A stretch of DNA of 64,000 nt from Icerya purchasi (lineage: Eukaryota; Arthropoda; Insecta; Hemiptera; Monophlebidae). The stretch is taken from assembly GCA_039619475.1 (NCBI GenBank), contig CM077115.1, forward strand, positions 224,412,564 to 224,476,563, read 5' to 3'. The position numbers were made by a program, and so were the translations under genes. The notes beneath the pieces are model-generated. The model was not told the DNA's origin and searched no databases. It saw nothing but the letters and a program-made list of their open reading frames with translations. Positions 36,658 to 48,900 of the stretch are shown here, piece after piece; positions within the stretch are counted from its first letter, which is position 1, and the number at the start of each line of letters is the position of its first letter.

Positions 36658-36854
36658 AAGGAGCACCATGTAAAATTGTAAAAGCGGCAGCATTATGCCA
36701 AAGTAAAAACTGAGGAGAAAAACCATGGCGTTGGTTTTACGGTAATGGAACGAGATGGTACATAAAGGAAGGAGAAAATTTAGAGAAGAAGAAAAAAGGA
36801 AAGAGAGAACAAAGAAGAAGTTAGAAGTAGAAAAAAAGGTAACATCCACCATAT

Positions 36855-38018
36855 CTAAGATTGCAAAACTTGACAGATGGATAATATTTTATTCTCCAAA
36901 TTTGGAATATCAAATTTACTGAAAGCGGTTAGCAAAGTTGTGGATAAGACATTATTAGAGGAAATGGAGGAAGAGTTACTAGGAGAAACGTTATTAATAA
37001 TTGGAGCCGACTCGGCATTTGCGGCATTAGAGGAAGATGGACATGTGGGAGAATTGGAAGGATGGGAAGGAATAACGGAACGGTCTACTTTAGTGCCAGC
37101 GTTTAGTGTAAGTTTGGAGTAATAAGAATTGAGAGGATTGGGAGCTTTCGAAGAAGAATGGTGTTTACGAGATGGAATCCTGACATGAGAGGACGATGAA
37201 CTGCTAGAATAGTTCTGACGCCTCCTCTTGGTAGTAGATGCAGAATTCGGTAAGGCTGGGAAATTCGCGGGATTTGAAACTTATGCAAAGGTAAAAGCGG
37301 GAGAAACTATCGAACCCTCGCTGATGTTTCTGGCTTCGGAGTAGGAGACATTTTCTAAACTCATTATTTTATGAATTTTGACTTGCTCCTTATAAGTCGG
37401 GCAAGAAGGGTCGAGTGCGGAATGGTTACCGCCGCAGAGGACGCAAAGATATGAAGAGGGGTTATTTTGTTTAGTTTTGGGACATTCTGAAGAGGAGTGC
37501 TTATCAGCGCAAGTGGGACAAGTAGTTTTACTTCGGCATGAAGCACTGAAGTGACCAAAACGGAGACAATTGTAACATAGTTTGGGTTTACGAATCATTG
37601 GTTCAACTTTAACTCGATAAGAATCATAAAAAAGAATTGAGGACGGAAGAATGGAGCTCATAAATTTAAATTCAACAACCGGGATAGGTTTTAGAGTCTT
37701 ATCCGCAGTACGTTTTTGTAAACGACGAATATTAGCGATCGGTATATCGGAAGAACAGTGACGATAAAGTTCTTCCACAGAAAGATCAACCGGAATATCG
37801 CGTACTACACCAAAACGGAATAAAAGAGATTGCGGGATGAAGGGTCGAATATTGAGATCTTTATGGACGCCGTCGGAAAGTAAAAATTTATTAGCTGCCT
37901 CGATTGATATAAAATTAAGTTTAAATTCTACTCGGTTAGTTTCCATCATTCTAAACATTGCTCCTATCGGTCCGATTCTGATGCAAAAGGAAATAAACTT
38001 CGATTTTCTAAAACTCAT
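36855..38018 (-). pseudogene. Element D ORF1, gag-like protein with CCHC knuckles
   Basis: Frame from ATG 38018 down to TAG 36855-36857 (387 codons), interrupted by a single in-frame TAA at 37281-37283. Seen in order: an RRM-like fold region (EFKLNFISIEAANKFLL, IRPFIPQSLLFRFGVVRDI, IPIANIRRLQKR), zinc knuckles CYNCLRFGHFSASC, CPTCADKHSSSEC and CVLCGGNHSALDPSC, the conserved IHKIMSLENVSYSEARN segment, the stop, then a Ser/Pro/Asn-rich tail. Three knuckles are typical of I-group and related gag proteins. The product would bind element RNA. The N-terminus lacks the extension and poly-Asn tract of element C and may be incomplete. Confidence 0.9.
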
Positions 38019-38035
38019 GCCGAGTAATTAAATTT

Positions 38036-39714
38036 AGGGAGAGTCCATTTTTTTTGTTGTTTTTTTTAAAGTGACAACAATTGAAAAAAAACAGCGGTGA
38101 TTTATTTGTGAAACTCGTTTAACTCGGAAACATGTCACTATTTGTTTTTAATAATTAATCGCGTACAATATAGATTTACCATTTTTTTGTAGTATTTAAA
38201 CAATAATCGGTTGTGAAGATTCCTCATTTTTTGACGTGACGTTTGGCCATTAATTTTAATCAATTGATTATTTTTCAATCTACTATCTTAGTCAATTGAT
38301 CCCTTTCCGTCACTGGAAATCTGTGTCAAACTCTCACACTACCTGTTTACGGCCAGGATTTTAATTTTACATCACGATAAAAAAAAAAACGCGGTGCGAT
38401 CGACTACGAAATAAATCTTTCCTGTGTTACATCCGTAATTTAAACAAAGAAAGAATGCACCCGTATTTAGCGAACTGCGAGAAAATGTGCTACTTGTAGA
38501 CGTGGAATCCTTTCAAATTATCGAAATCCGATGACGCTTTATTTTTTAAATTTCACTTAAAAAATCGTGTTTGCTTGACATTTTTAACTTTCACAATCGT
38601 CAGAGACCATTCCAAGGATGATTTGCGGGAACCGCGATAATTCTTAAATTACCTAAGCGACGAAATGAAAAATATTTATTATCAAATTCTAATAGTGATA
38701 ACAATTATACTTCAGTTTTCGAAAGTGGTAGGTGCGCGGGCTGAAGTTATTTCCTCTGATCATGGACATGTTTCGACGCCGATTTCTCTCGTATCGTTTT
38801 GAGTACCGTTCGCACGCATCATTCCGCGCGATGGCCGTTTTCCCGCGAACTGATAAATCGCCTAACGACATCCGAGTTTGTCGCGTGGACGCCACTGCTA
38901 AATACTGTGTGCCCTTTTTGCCTATGATAAAGCAGTGTTTGTTTTTCCGGCGCATCACTGGTATAATCGGTGTATTTTATTTCACTCCGATCAAGAATCC
39001 TTAATGGCATGTCGGCGAATTATATTCAAGACGTTGTTCTCATTCGATTTTTACCGAATTCACATAGCGCTTAACCAAAATAAGTAGAGAGTAGTATTAC
39101 CGAATCATTAGAAAGAACGGGAAATTAAGCGTGATTTTATCCTTTATTCCTGGCTTGTTTACTTAATTTTATGTAAATTACCGTACCGATTTACGAATCA
39201 GGTATTATTTCATAAAATGTCGCTTGTTACCCCATCCATTCAGTCGCGTTCTTGTATACTTAATAAGGGGTGCAACTCTGCAAATAACTTCGCTTAATAA
39301 TTCTAGGGAACAATTTCGAGATTAGCCGTTAGTGGACATTCAAGTGGGCGGGGAAATCGCGGAAGGTCGCGGTTGTTGTAAATAATGCACGGGCAGATTC
39401 TTCGATAAAATCTCGATGTAAAACAAACCAATTAGAACGCACCCTCCGGGTCATGACGGCGCTCTCATAATTGTAGTCGCGTTTTCCGTATATTTGCTCG
39501 ATTCATTTTTGATTTATTTATTAACTGCATTCCCGCGAATTTTCTCCTAAACCACAGTTCCGGTAAGTTTTTTTCCCGTATCGCTCAAGTCTTCTTAATC
39601 GAATGAAGCCATTAACGGTGAGAGATTACCTTCAGCAAATGTATCTATCGCTGCATTTATTATGAACGTGTGTGTATAAATAGATGTCTTATCTGTACAA
39701 TTAAAGGCTGGGCC
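38036..39714. other. No gene recognised
   Basis: AT-rich unique DNA. Overlapping frames on both strands at 38689-39010 are about 90 codons long but have no motifs and probably reflect locally few stop codons. Confidence 0.5.
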
Positions 39715-39960
39715 ATTACATTTGGCAAGATTAGGAATAATTACTAATAATAACGGTAACTGTAATAAATGCGGATTCGAAGGTTCGATCGAACATATGG
39801 TGTGGCCCGGTGTGAGAGATATAAAAAGGAAAGAGAAGAATTGGTGAAAGAAACTTAAAACAAATTTTACACATTACCGATATCTGTATACGAAATTGTA
39901 AAGGAGCCAGTTTCTTTAGAATGTAAGGCGTTATATGCTTTTTTTTAAAAAAAAAAAAAC
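39715..39960 (+). pseudogene. C-terminal fragment of an RNase H-type non-LTR ORF2
   Basis: LHLARLGIITNNNGNCNKCG at about 39717-39777, followed by FEGSIEHMVWPGVRDIKRKR, has the C-x2-C-x7-H spacing of the Cys/His segment found after RNase H in several non-LTR clades. The usual last Cys is replaced. A frameshift near 39835 leads to KFYTLPISVYEIVKEPVSLE and a stop before an A-rich run (39945-39959). It is a 5'-truncated 3' end from a family different from C and D. Confidence 0.6.
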
Positions 39961-42079
39961 TGCTAATATTAAAATATAAGAAGGGACAGATAATTAATTA
40001 GATCTGGCTATAGACTGGGCAAAAGGCGAAAGCTGGGCCAAAAAAGGGAAAAGAAAAGATGTCTACGTAATATATAAATTTTTTTATAATTCGAGTTTAA
40101 AAAGTTAAGTATTATTTTCGTTTTTTCCTCTTGTAATTTCTTTTCCTCGAAAAATTATAAATGTCTAGGGGGTCGTAACCTTTTCTATTATCACAATATT
40201 ATTTTTGTTACTACTATATTTGTTACCACTGCTGCGCTAACGTTAATATTCTCTATCGTTGTTAGATATACGCCATTTTTACGTCGGAATAATGTGAAAA
40301 TCTTGCGACGACCTGTTTATAACTCTTTTTTTTTTGCTTGTACAAAATTATTTTCTCAACGAGTAGTATAGTTGACACTAACGCTTATGGAAGAATTATA
40401 GAAGACTCCCATCAAGGAGTCCGCAGGATGTCCTCCTGTGCAAGCTCGAAAAATCTAGTTGTTTACCTTGGTCGCCATTATTTGGCCGTCGCAGAACCCT
40501 GCAGTAAAAAGAAATATATCACACACGTACACGTCTATAATAAACGGTGCTGGATTGCGAGGGGAAAGCCTGACCGGCATATTTAAGCGACATCAGCGTA
40601 CGTCTGTTTTTCTTTGATTTGTGTTCCCCTTATAATATTAACACTTACCTATCGCGTTTGTTGTACAGCTGAGCTCGTCTAAGCTCCTTCCTCATTTCAC
40701 GTTACCTAATGTACGTAAAAAAATACCATGAATGTGTTCCCGAAACGTGTCATTTAATATTGGATTTATGAAAAATGTTTTCCAGATAAAAAGTTTTATT
40801 TATAAAGTTCCTTAAACTTGAATTTATCGGAAAAAGGAAAAATGTATGATACCAAGTATCCAATAATGTGTACCGTATCGTTGGACTTGATAAGTCTCCC
40901 CATCAAGTGAAGGCTATGGTTAGACACAATACAAACGGTAAGTGTTAAACCACTTTTGGCATTATACTCGGATACGGGGGCAACTGCGGTCATCTCGTTT
41001 GGAGGCGCCTCTTACTGAGAATAAATTCAACGGAGAAAAATGTAGCGATTAACGATAGGGATGTCAATTCTTTCATTGTGGTAAATAAGTGAAAAGTTTA
41101 TTTACCCGATGATGCAGAACTTGTAAGTCTTAATAGAGCTAACGTGGGAGATCTAGTGTACTTAGGTAACAAAAACCGTTCCTAATTACAGGCCTATATA
41201 ATTGCAGCGATAACAGTGTTTTTGGAAATATTTCCTTATAGTGACTGTGTGCGCTGGTAGCTGGTGAAGTAGCGAGTTTCCGTTCGACTTCACATCCAGA
41301 TAATTCAAATTTAACAATTATGTGTTGGTCTCGTTTACAAAAGTTGACCGCTCCAAAACAGAGCAAAAAAAATAAAAGGATAAAAAAAATTACGTTGTTT
41401 TTGTTGAGAAATTAATATTAAATGGAGCTCTTCAGATAATGTCGGTTTTTATTATTGATTATAGTAGTAATATCGTGTAGCTCTATTAACAATTCCAGAA
41501 ATATGTATAGAGATATTAAAAATTAATAATATATAATCGGTTCGTACATAAGCACGCACTGCAGCACCGCCAAAGGAAAATGAAAATTATTTTTAATAAT
41601 AATAACATTGCAAGCAAACTGTGTTCAATTAAAAAAGAGATCTGTTTAATATCTTTCGGGTAAATAATAATCCAATACTGGCCCGATTCATATTATCTTT
41701 TCTCCGATTAAACTGAATTATTCGTAGTGATCATAAACCGCATGCTAACTTACACAAAACGCTCTGTGAATACACCGAAACGTTAGCTCAATAATACTTT
41801 TTTATTTATTCCACATGTTACAAAAAATGAAATTACAAAAGGTTGTATAACAGAGACGACTGGCCCTGCAGCACCGCCATTTTGGCTTATTCACAGTCAG
41901 TTACCTCTTACATAAATTCCTTGAAAGGAGGTCTGGAAAATAAAAGAAAAAATAACCATGGTTACCGTTAGACACACACTCTCAATTGTGCGGGTTATGA
42001 CCTTATAACATTTACGCTCGCATACATATGCAAAAGATTATAGGTAAACGAAAACGAAAAATGTAACAGTTTGTGTAGC
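39961..42079. other. No gene recognised; two 14-bp direct repeats
   Basis: AT-rich DNA. CTGCAGCACCGCCA occurs at 41559-41572 and again at 41866-41879, 307 bases apart, upstream of the hAT relic. A related GCAGCACCCCT lies at 43786 after it. These might be traces of hAT ends, but no matching inverted copy was found. Confidence 0.45.
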
Positions 42080-43740
42080 AAGTCTAACAGTGTCTAGGTG
42101 TGAACATATTTCTGAACAACTTAATGAAGGGTATTATAGAATGTCAAAACTAAAGCATAATGAACGAGTGAAAAAAAATATCGAAAATAAGCGATTGCAT
42201 AAAATTCTGTGGCAAATTAGAACTACCTCTAAGAGGACATGATGAAAGTAATGAATCTGAAAATCACGGAGTATTTAAAGGATTAATAAATTTAATTTCA
42301 TCTTACGATCTTTCTTTACAAAAATATTTGAATAACAATTCTGTGTTTAAGAGAACATCTAAAATTATTCGAAACGAATTATTGCAATGCATACTGGATG
42401 TGTGTTATTCGTGATCAAATAATATCAAAAATTGATAAAAGTAGCTCTATTGGCTGATGATACAATAAATATTTCGAAACATATAGTAATTGTTTTCCCC
42501 CTTATAAATATCGCGGGGCAGTTTACGAACGATTTTGCCGATTTTTCAATCCGGGAAATGCAAATAGCTTATCCAAATGTATAATTAACGAAGTAAACTG
42601 TGTGTTAAAAAATGATACAAATAAATTAATAGCTTAAACGTGTGATGGAGGTAATGTTACGAAAGGTGAACGTGGAGGTGTTCAGTACAATATACAGCAG
42701 ATATATGAAAACGCCCATTACATTCATTGCTACATATATCTGTACATCGACTAAATCTTGTAATGAAGCATGCAACATCATCAATTAAATCAGTAAGATT
42801 ATTTTTTTCCAAATTTAACTGAAATAGCAACGTTATTTTCAAAATCACCACACAGATTAGCAATATTAGATAAATATTCGAGTAAACATATTCCAAGGAT
42901 ACCAAATACACGTTGGAATTTTAAAGGTAGACCGGCTAATACCGTTTCTGAAAATAAAAACTGTCTCATTGAATGTATTGCAGTCTTCTTCAACGAATGA
43001 TTAAAAAACGGTACATTTAATGACATTTTTCATAACATTATGCTTCATGTAGAAATGTTGTACAACCAAATACCTTCATTTAATACACTAATGCTATTTT
43101 AATTCAAAAAGAATTAAGCTAATTTTACGATGCAACTTCGTAAATACGTAATGCAGGAAAATTTGAAATTTAGTAGTTCTAAAAGTATGGAGTTAAAAGA
43201 AGTTTGCGACCACCACATTTTTACAGATGCGAAAGACACAGATTTACGTATACTAATGATTTAATAGCAGCTAAATTGTTCTATAAAGAAAATGTTGAAA
43301 CGTTCAGCCAAGAACTAGCAATGCGCGAAATCAGTGAACATGTATTACACAACTTATCCATTTCTTTTGAAGGAAAAATTAAAAACTGAATTACAAATTT
43401 TTAATTCGACAGTTTTAAAGGTTTAATTGCACTTTTAAACATATTAAATGAAGAAAACTTAGAAGGTGTTTTTACCGAAATCATTCAACTTATAAAAATT
43501 ATGCTTCCACTCGCAATGACAACTGCACAACCGGAAAGATGTTTTTCCACCTTAAAACGAGTAAAATCATATTTAAGAAGCACTACGGATCAAAAAAGAT
43601 TAACATCACTTTGCATGATTTCAACTGAAAATAAATTAATTTCAGAGATTGATAATTTCAATGATAAAGTCGTAGAAAAATTTTGCAATGGAAAAACTAG
43701 AAGAATGGGTTTCATCTTTAAATGACTGTTTATTACGGGT
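42080..43740 (+). pseudogene. hAT transposase relic, ZMYM1/DUF4371 type
   Basis: Scattered over frames, the usual order of this hAT family can be read. YRMSKLKHNERVKKN and FCGKLELPLRGHDESNE (42211-42261) correspond to the FCGKQ.LALRGH motif. Next come INLISSYDLSLQKYLNN, KIIRNELLQC, ALLADDTINISKH-like (42449, first acidic residue block), GGVQYNIQQIYENAHYIHCY (42672, usually VQ..I...YP.A.Y.HC) and FPNLTEIATLFSKSPHRLAI then NTRWNFKGRPANTV (42810-42940). The C-terminal dimerisation block is TTAQPERCFSTLKRVKSYLR (43519-43578) through LTSLCMI, in an open frame 43501-43725. Stops occur throughout. Terminal inverted repeats and the 8-bp duplication were not identified. Confidence 0.8.
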
Positions 43741-43808
43741 ACAATTATTTATTGTTCATTACATAAATTTTTTCTTTTTCTGCCGCAGCACCCCTAATTA
43801 AAATGTTT

Positions 43809-43855
43809 AATATATATATATACATATATATATATTTATTTATTTATATTCATTT
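43809..43855. repeat. TA/TTTA low-complexity repeat
   Basis: TATATA runs passing into TTTATTTATTTA. Confidence 0.85.
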
Positions 43856-44608
43856 ATAGAGAGTACTTTTGAAAAGATTTTGCCATCAGACAACTTGCGT
43901 GTTCATACGACTGATTGTGAGTAAAGCAGTGTCGATTGATGCGATATAATCTACCAATCATGCTCAACTTATCTGGTCTGTGAAAGCATTTCCACGCATG
44001 TGTAGAAATAAGCGAAACCAGGTCTTTTTGTTGATCTCGTTCAGTCAGTCTCATTCATTCTGACGCTTTTACTCTTCACTAAAATTTCCACATATTCATT
44101 TTTTTTATATAAGTGAAATAAATTTTATACGTACCTTGTACTATTCTCAAGTACACTCGAATTTTAATAATTATTTCGAAAACATCTAATAAACCGTATG
44201 TTTAAATTTGAATTATTAAGTAAATTATTTTCAATTAAATTCAAAATGAACAGATAAAAATATAAATTTTTCCGCTTTAACAAGTGATAAACGTAATGAA
44301 AATTTCAAGTCCAAAAGAAAGTACGTAAACAGAATAAAGTAAATGTGGTTCTAAAAAGGATATAATGTTTTATATTGTAGAAATATCATACACGGACAGC
44401 TTCAGAAGATTATACAGTTGCAGTAACAACATTTTTATATAAAATTAGTATACTAGTTCCTTTACAGTATTATAATTGTTTATTTTTCGTATAAATTATA
44501 TTGATACTATATGAAATTGTGATAATCAACGATTAAAGTGCTAAAATAAATTTTAAACTCTATTTTAAGTATGTATATGTGTGTGTATATATATATATAT
44601 ATATGTAT
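43856..44608. other. No gene recognised
   Basis: AT-rich unique DNA ending in a GT/TA microsatellite (44577-44605) next to the poly-T of element J. Confidence 0.5.
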
Positions 44609-44626
44609 GTAATTTTTTTTTTTTTT

Positions 44627-45560
44627 TTAATTCTCCTTTTCACCTTTTTTATATGCGCCGTTTGTAACTACTAAGGTCATTACAGCGCTCGTTCTAACGA
44701 AGGCTATAACCCGTGTGACGTTAGTTGTAGTATTTGCCAGACAGTCCTGTATGTTGTTGGGTAGGCTATGTTGCGTCCTGAACGTGGCAAACTTTGGGCA
44801 CGTGAAAAGAATGTGTGGAACTGTCGGTATACCAGCCTGGCCGCAGAAATAGCACATAGTGGGGGGCGAAGATTTGCTAATTATATGACCGTGCGACATA
44901 GTGACGTGGCCGATTCGCAGCCGGCTAAGACTTTTAAAATCATGCCGGGATATTCCTTCCGGTGGCCACTCCGGTGACCACCATGGTTCGACTGTGAGCT
45001 TAATGCTTTTTAAGAACGTTGTCATAACTGTCCATTCTGTTTTCCATTGGTTCTCGCACTTCTTTAGAAAAATATACATCATCGAGGATGGTAGATCCGA
45101 TTCTGGCATTGGCGAGGACAACGCCGAACGTGCTTCCACATCGACCCTCTCATTACCAGGGACCCATATGAACGTCACCCGACTGTTCGTTTGGTTTAAC
45201 TGTTTTAGAAGGTAGTTTATTTTCAATATTAGCGGGTTGCTGCATTTTTGGTTTTTCAGCATGCATAACGCCTGTAGGGAATCAGCGACTACTAGAACTT
45301 TTATAGATTTGTTGTAATCCGTGGCTAAATGCTGGAGGCAGTAAGAAATTCCGTGCAATTCTGCATCCAATGCATCACAGGCATCGTTTAGCTTGGTGTG
45401 AGATGCCCTGCCCCACGAAGGCACAAGATGCCGTTAGTGGTCCTGCTTCGCCTTTTGCCTTAGCTCCATCTGTGTAATATACTAGGTGGTCCACGTATTT
45501 GCTAATTGCTCTGGCTGCCATTTCGGCCGAACACTGGAAATTTTTTGTACCTGGATTCGA
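44627..45560 (-). pseudogene. Element J RNase H and C-terminal Cys/His segment
   Basis: VYYTDGAKAKGEAGP (45480 region, first Asp), then after a shift DALDAELHGISYCL (Glu), VLVVADSLQALCML (Asp) and FIWVPGNERVDVEARSA, where the usual GH is GN and the loop is shortened. Downstream are WWSPEWPPEGISRHDFKSLS, RLRIGHVTMSHGHI, the Cys/His segment CYFCGQAGIPTVPHILFTC and the stop at 44627 beside the poly-A. The last part matches the fragment at 63470-64000. Confidence 0.88.
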
Positions 45561-47490
45561 TTTCAACGATGTATCGATGTTCGTTTTTTTGGACATCCAA
45601 GGAGAATCATAATCATTGGGCTAGGTATTGGGCTCTCTAGGAACGTGATCCCATATCCTTGCAAGACAGCCATTACCGCCAGTAGGGGGTCACCTGAAAA
45701 ACTTGGCTTGAGAGGGCATTTATCTAGGTGAAAAGGAAAGTTTTGTATGTAGGTGAGATAACGGTACGTGTTTCGTAGTGTGAAATAGTTTCGGTAGTAA
45801 GCGAGAGGGGGGCAACCGGTTAAAGCGCACATACTGGCTGCCGGAGATGTTCGCTGCACCCCCAGGATAGTCCTCAGAGCAGCATGGTGCACGGGATCGA
45901 GGGACTTCAGTAATAATTTACTTGCAGAAGAGTACACCTGGCACCCGTAGTTGATTTTTGATAAGATAAGCGATCTATATATGTTACGGAGGAATTTAGG
46001 ATCGATGTTGCATCTGGAACTCGTCAAATATTTCAGAATATGAATAACTTTGGTGCATCTCAGTTTTAATTTAGAAATATGAGACTTCCACGTAAGCCTG
46101 CAGTCGAAAGATAACCTACGGAATTTCACCGTCGTTTTTTGAAGAATAGGATGATTATTTAATTTTAGGAGTAAGCTCGAAGGTGCACGGCGCCCCCTGT
46201 AAAAATGGATACACACCGTTTTACTTGTTGAGATGGCTAGTCCTTTTATTTCAGACCAGCTCTGAATTTTGTTTATCGCTTTCTGGAGGATTGACTGAGC
46301 GTTAGAAGGATGATGAGATGATAAGGATATGTTTAGATTATCGATAAACAACCGGGCGGAAATGGGCGATGAGTGCAATTTGCTACGTCGTTGATGTAAA
46401 TCATAAATAAGGTTGCACTGAGGGCAGAGCCTTGCGGTCCGCCATTCTCAGTTGTGATGGGTGCTGTTATTGATGAACCGATCTTAACCCAGATCGTTCG
46501 GTTGCTTAAAATGCTAGTCATATATCTACCCATTTGGCCACTTATTCCGGCCGTTTTGAGCTTTTGTAATAATCCATGCCACCACACGCGATCGAACGCT
46601 TTTTCAAAATCGAAGAAGACCGCGTACGTGTGCTGGTGGCGGTGGAAGCCTGTTAGTATTTGCCGTTGCAGGCTTATCAAGTGATCGTCTGTTGATCTCG
46701 CTCTTCGCCCTCCGGCTTGAATCGAGGAAAGCACATTATTTTGTTCGAGGACATACAGGAGGGGCCTGTTTACCATCTTCTCCATTATTTTAGATAGGAC
46801 ACTCAGTAAAGAGATTGGTCGATAACTTTCAGGATGGAATGGGTCTTTATTTAGTTCTAAGATGGGAATAACATACGCCATTTTCTAGGATTGAGGGACA
46901 TTACCCGATGACCATATCTGATTATAGATTTTTAGGAGAAACTCTTTAGCTTGCGGTGGTAGGTATTTAATCATGTATGGGTGGATGGAATCGGGGCTAG
47001 GTACACTGTTGCGGTTATGGTATTTAATTTGAAAGTTTAACTCAGACATAGTAAAATTGGTATTATAAGCTTCTGAGGACTGTTGAGGCAAGATTGAGTC
47101 TTGTTGCTCACAAACGACTTTTTTCACAATAAACGCTGGTGAGTAGGCAAGGGAAGAGAATTCGTTTTGGTAATGTTGAGCGAAGGCATCCGCCACACCG
47201 CCTAAGTCAGATATGACCACGTTATTATGAATTAAGGTGATTGCAGGGTTTGCTCGGTTAAGGCCGTTTATTGACTTAATTTTAGTCCAAGTCGCTTAGT
47301 TGAATGTTGATTGGATGATGGATGAAACGAAAGAATTCCAGGATTCACGCTTCTTCGTCTTAATTATAAACCGTGCTTTAACACGCAGCTTTTTAAACTC
47401 AATTAGATCATTGATTAACTTCGTTGCTTTGTATTTTCTTAGCGCTCGCTTGCAGTCTTGTATTGCTAAGGCGACTTCACTACACCATGT
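45550..47490 (-). pseudogene. Element J reverse transcriptase
   Basis: From the right: WCSEVALAIQDCKRALRKYK (47490-47430), a frame with VADAFAQHYQNEFSSLAY, SPDSIHPYMIKYLPP, then an in-frame TAG (46885-46887) at the place of a Trp in VPQS(W)K. Then PESYRPISLLSVLSKIMEKM, IQAGGRRARSTDDHL, AVFFDFEKAFDRVWWHGLL (motif A) and GGPQGSALSATLFMIYINDV (motif B'). A frameshift near 46370 follows, then RLFIDNLNISLSS where the YxDD box reads FIDN, so the second catalytic Asp is lost. Next come FRRLSFDCRLTWKSHI and the thumb region (ILSKINYGCQVYSSA). Both the stop and the FIDN change disable it. Confidence 0.9.
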
Positions 47491-47495
47491 AATTT

Positions 47496-47526
<31 letters not shown>

Positions 47527-47544
47527 TTAAAATAAGTTGTGGGT

Positions 47545-47574
47545 CTCACAGGGCAAATATGCCCGTTGTGTGAG
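47545..47574 (-). other. 3' UTR hairpin of element H
   Basis: CTCACA (47545-47550) pairs with TGTGAG (47569-47574), and inside it GGGCA (47551-47555) pairs with TGCCC (47560-47564) around a 4-base loop. The relic at 53297-53325 keeps the outer stem with compensating changes. Such 3' stem-loops are the RT recognition site in several stringent LINE families; that role here is inference. Confidence 0.7.
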
Positions 47575-48900
47575 TGCCCGACACTCTTATTAACGTTTAT
47601 TCAAAAAATTATAATTTATCTTAACTTATTTTATACTTATAATATTAGAACTCTAGCGTTAAGATTAAGTATAAATGTATAAACGCATGCAACTACGTAA
47701 CACGCCCCGTAATACGTATCTGTACATTATCACATGCCGACAGTTCAATATTTAAAATGGGAAACCTTATCTTCTTTACCACTTAATGACTGGTAAAGAC
47801 ACCAGGAAATCAAAAACAAAAACGTATAAAGAAAGGAGCATTAGAAGGTAGGGAGATTCAGAACGTAGCTTGTTATTCAATCTTTGCACCATTCCTTTAA
47901 CCAAATTTCCACCTCCTTTTTCCACACACCAATTCTTTTTTCCTCTAATATATGATTCGGGATTGTACTTATTAATTTAATTAAAACCAAATCATCCGTA
48001 TTATCAATTCGTAGATTTACCCCACGAGGATAGATGTAGTATGTATTATTTTGGTTTCTTGTCAATCGAGTTTTTTGCCTAGATGGTAATTTAATATTAT
48101 TGACGTTAAATTCTAGTAGTCTGTAATAATAATAGTACATCTTGGGGGACATTTCATTGTTTTTCTTCCACCATGTTGATCCAGGGACGTTTTGCTTCCA
48201 ATGGGGGAGTATGAGTTTCAAACACCTCTTCTGTATTTTACTTATTTTATTTATTTCAGTTTTCTTAGCCTCGCCCCATATTTGAATTCCATATAAAATT
48301 CTAGACATTATAATTGAGTTATAGTATATACGTAATGTTCGATATGATAGTACCTGCTTTATTTTATATAAAGCTAGAATTGTCTATCTTATTTTTGAGT
48401 TTAAACTTAGAATGTGTTTTTTCCAATTCAGGGATTTATTTATATATACACCTAAATATTTAAAGTCATTTACGTTTTCTAACGGTGGACAAGGACATAA
48501 ATGGGTGTTGATATTTACATGAAGCTCATGAATGCAATTGTTACTGTGGAGGATAATTCGTGGATCGCGTATTTTATATTTAGAACTATTCCGAATGTGT
48601 AATACTTTTGATTTATTTATGTTTATACATAACTTCCTATCATGTGCCCATTTACTAAAATTATCTACATCATCTTGTAGTAATTTTTCCGCCATCTCAA
48701 AATTGTTGTGCTCGATTAACAAAGCAATATCATCAGCAAAAACATATACCTTTGCATTTTTAATATGTTTGTGTAACCAGTTGGTATAAATAAGAAAAAG
48801 AATCGGGGCCAATATGGTACCCTGACCTACTCCATAATGAATATTTTTTTCATTACTTATATTCCCTGCAATTTTGACCATGCTTTTCCTATTTGTTATA

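Larger units (their letters stand above)
36190..36854 (-). other. Inter-ORF region of element D with a duplicated segment
   Basis: The ORF2 ATG is at 36189 and the ORF1 stop at 36855-36857. Two similar ~74-base segments (36409-36482 and 36585-36657) lie 176 bases apart. No coding motif was seen in the open Phe/Ser/Leu-rich frame 36199-36852. Confidence 0.8.
32357..38035 (-). mobile_element. I-group non-LTR retrotransposon D
   Basis: Minus-strand element with poly-A shown as T28 at 32357-32384, 3' trailer, ORF2 (36189 down to 32445), inter-ORF region (36854-36190) and ORF1 (38018-36855). It is a sister of element C: same domain order, the same HKRANARARFILKS junction and matching FADD and RNase H motifs. 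Only a few lesions are visible: one stop in ORF1 and one frameshift in ORF2. The ORF1 N-terminus is shorter than in C and begins abruptly near 38018, so the 5' end may be truncated. No target duplication was identified. The coding strand is pyrimidine-rich, as in C. Confidence 0.92.
44610..47495 (-). mobile_element. RNase H-bearing non-LTR retrotransposon J, 5'-truncated
   Basis: Poly-A seen as T-run 44611-44628; coding remains read leftwards from 47495. The order is the end of the post-endonuclease linker, RT, RNase H and a C-terminal Cys/His segment, as in I-group elements. It is a different family from C and D. The right end at about 47495 abuts the poly-T of element H, so J either was truncated there on insertion or was cut by H. 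No J sequence was recognised on the far side of H, which favours truncation. Confidence 0.88.

Noticed and set aside
36199..36852. 217-codon hydrophobic frame (-)
   Set aside because: Inter-ORF region of element D with the same pyrimidine bias; contains the duplicated non-coding segment.
37836..38031. Small plus-strand frame opposite ORF1 of D
   Set aside because: Antisense shadow of the gag-like ORF1.
38689..39010. Overlapping ~90-codon frames on both strands
   Set aside because: No motifs, no conserved start context, and both strands open equally.
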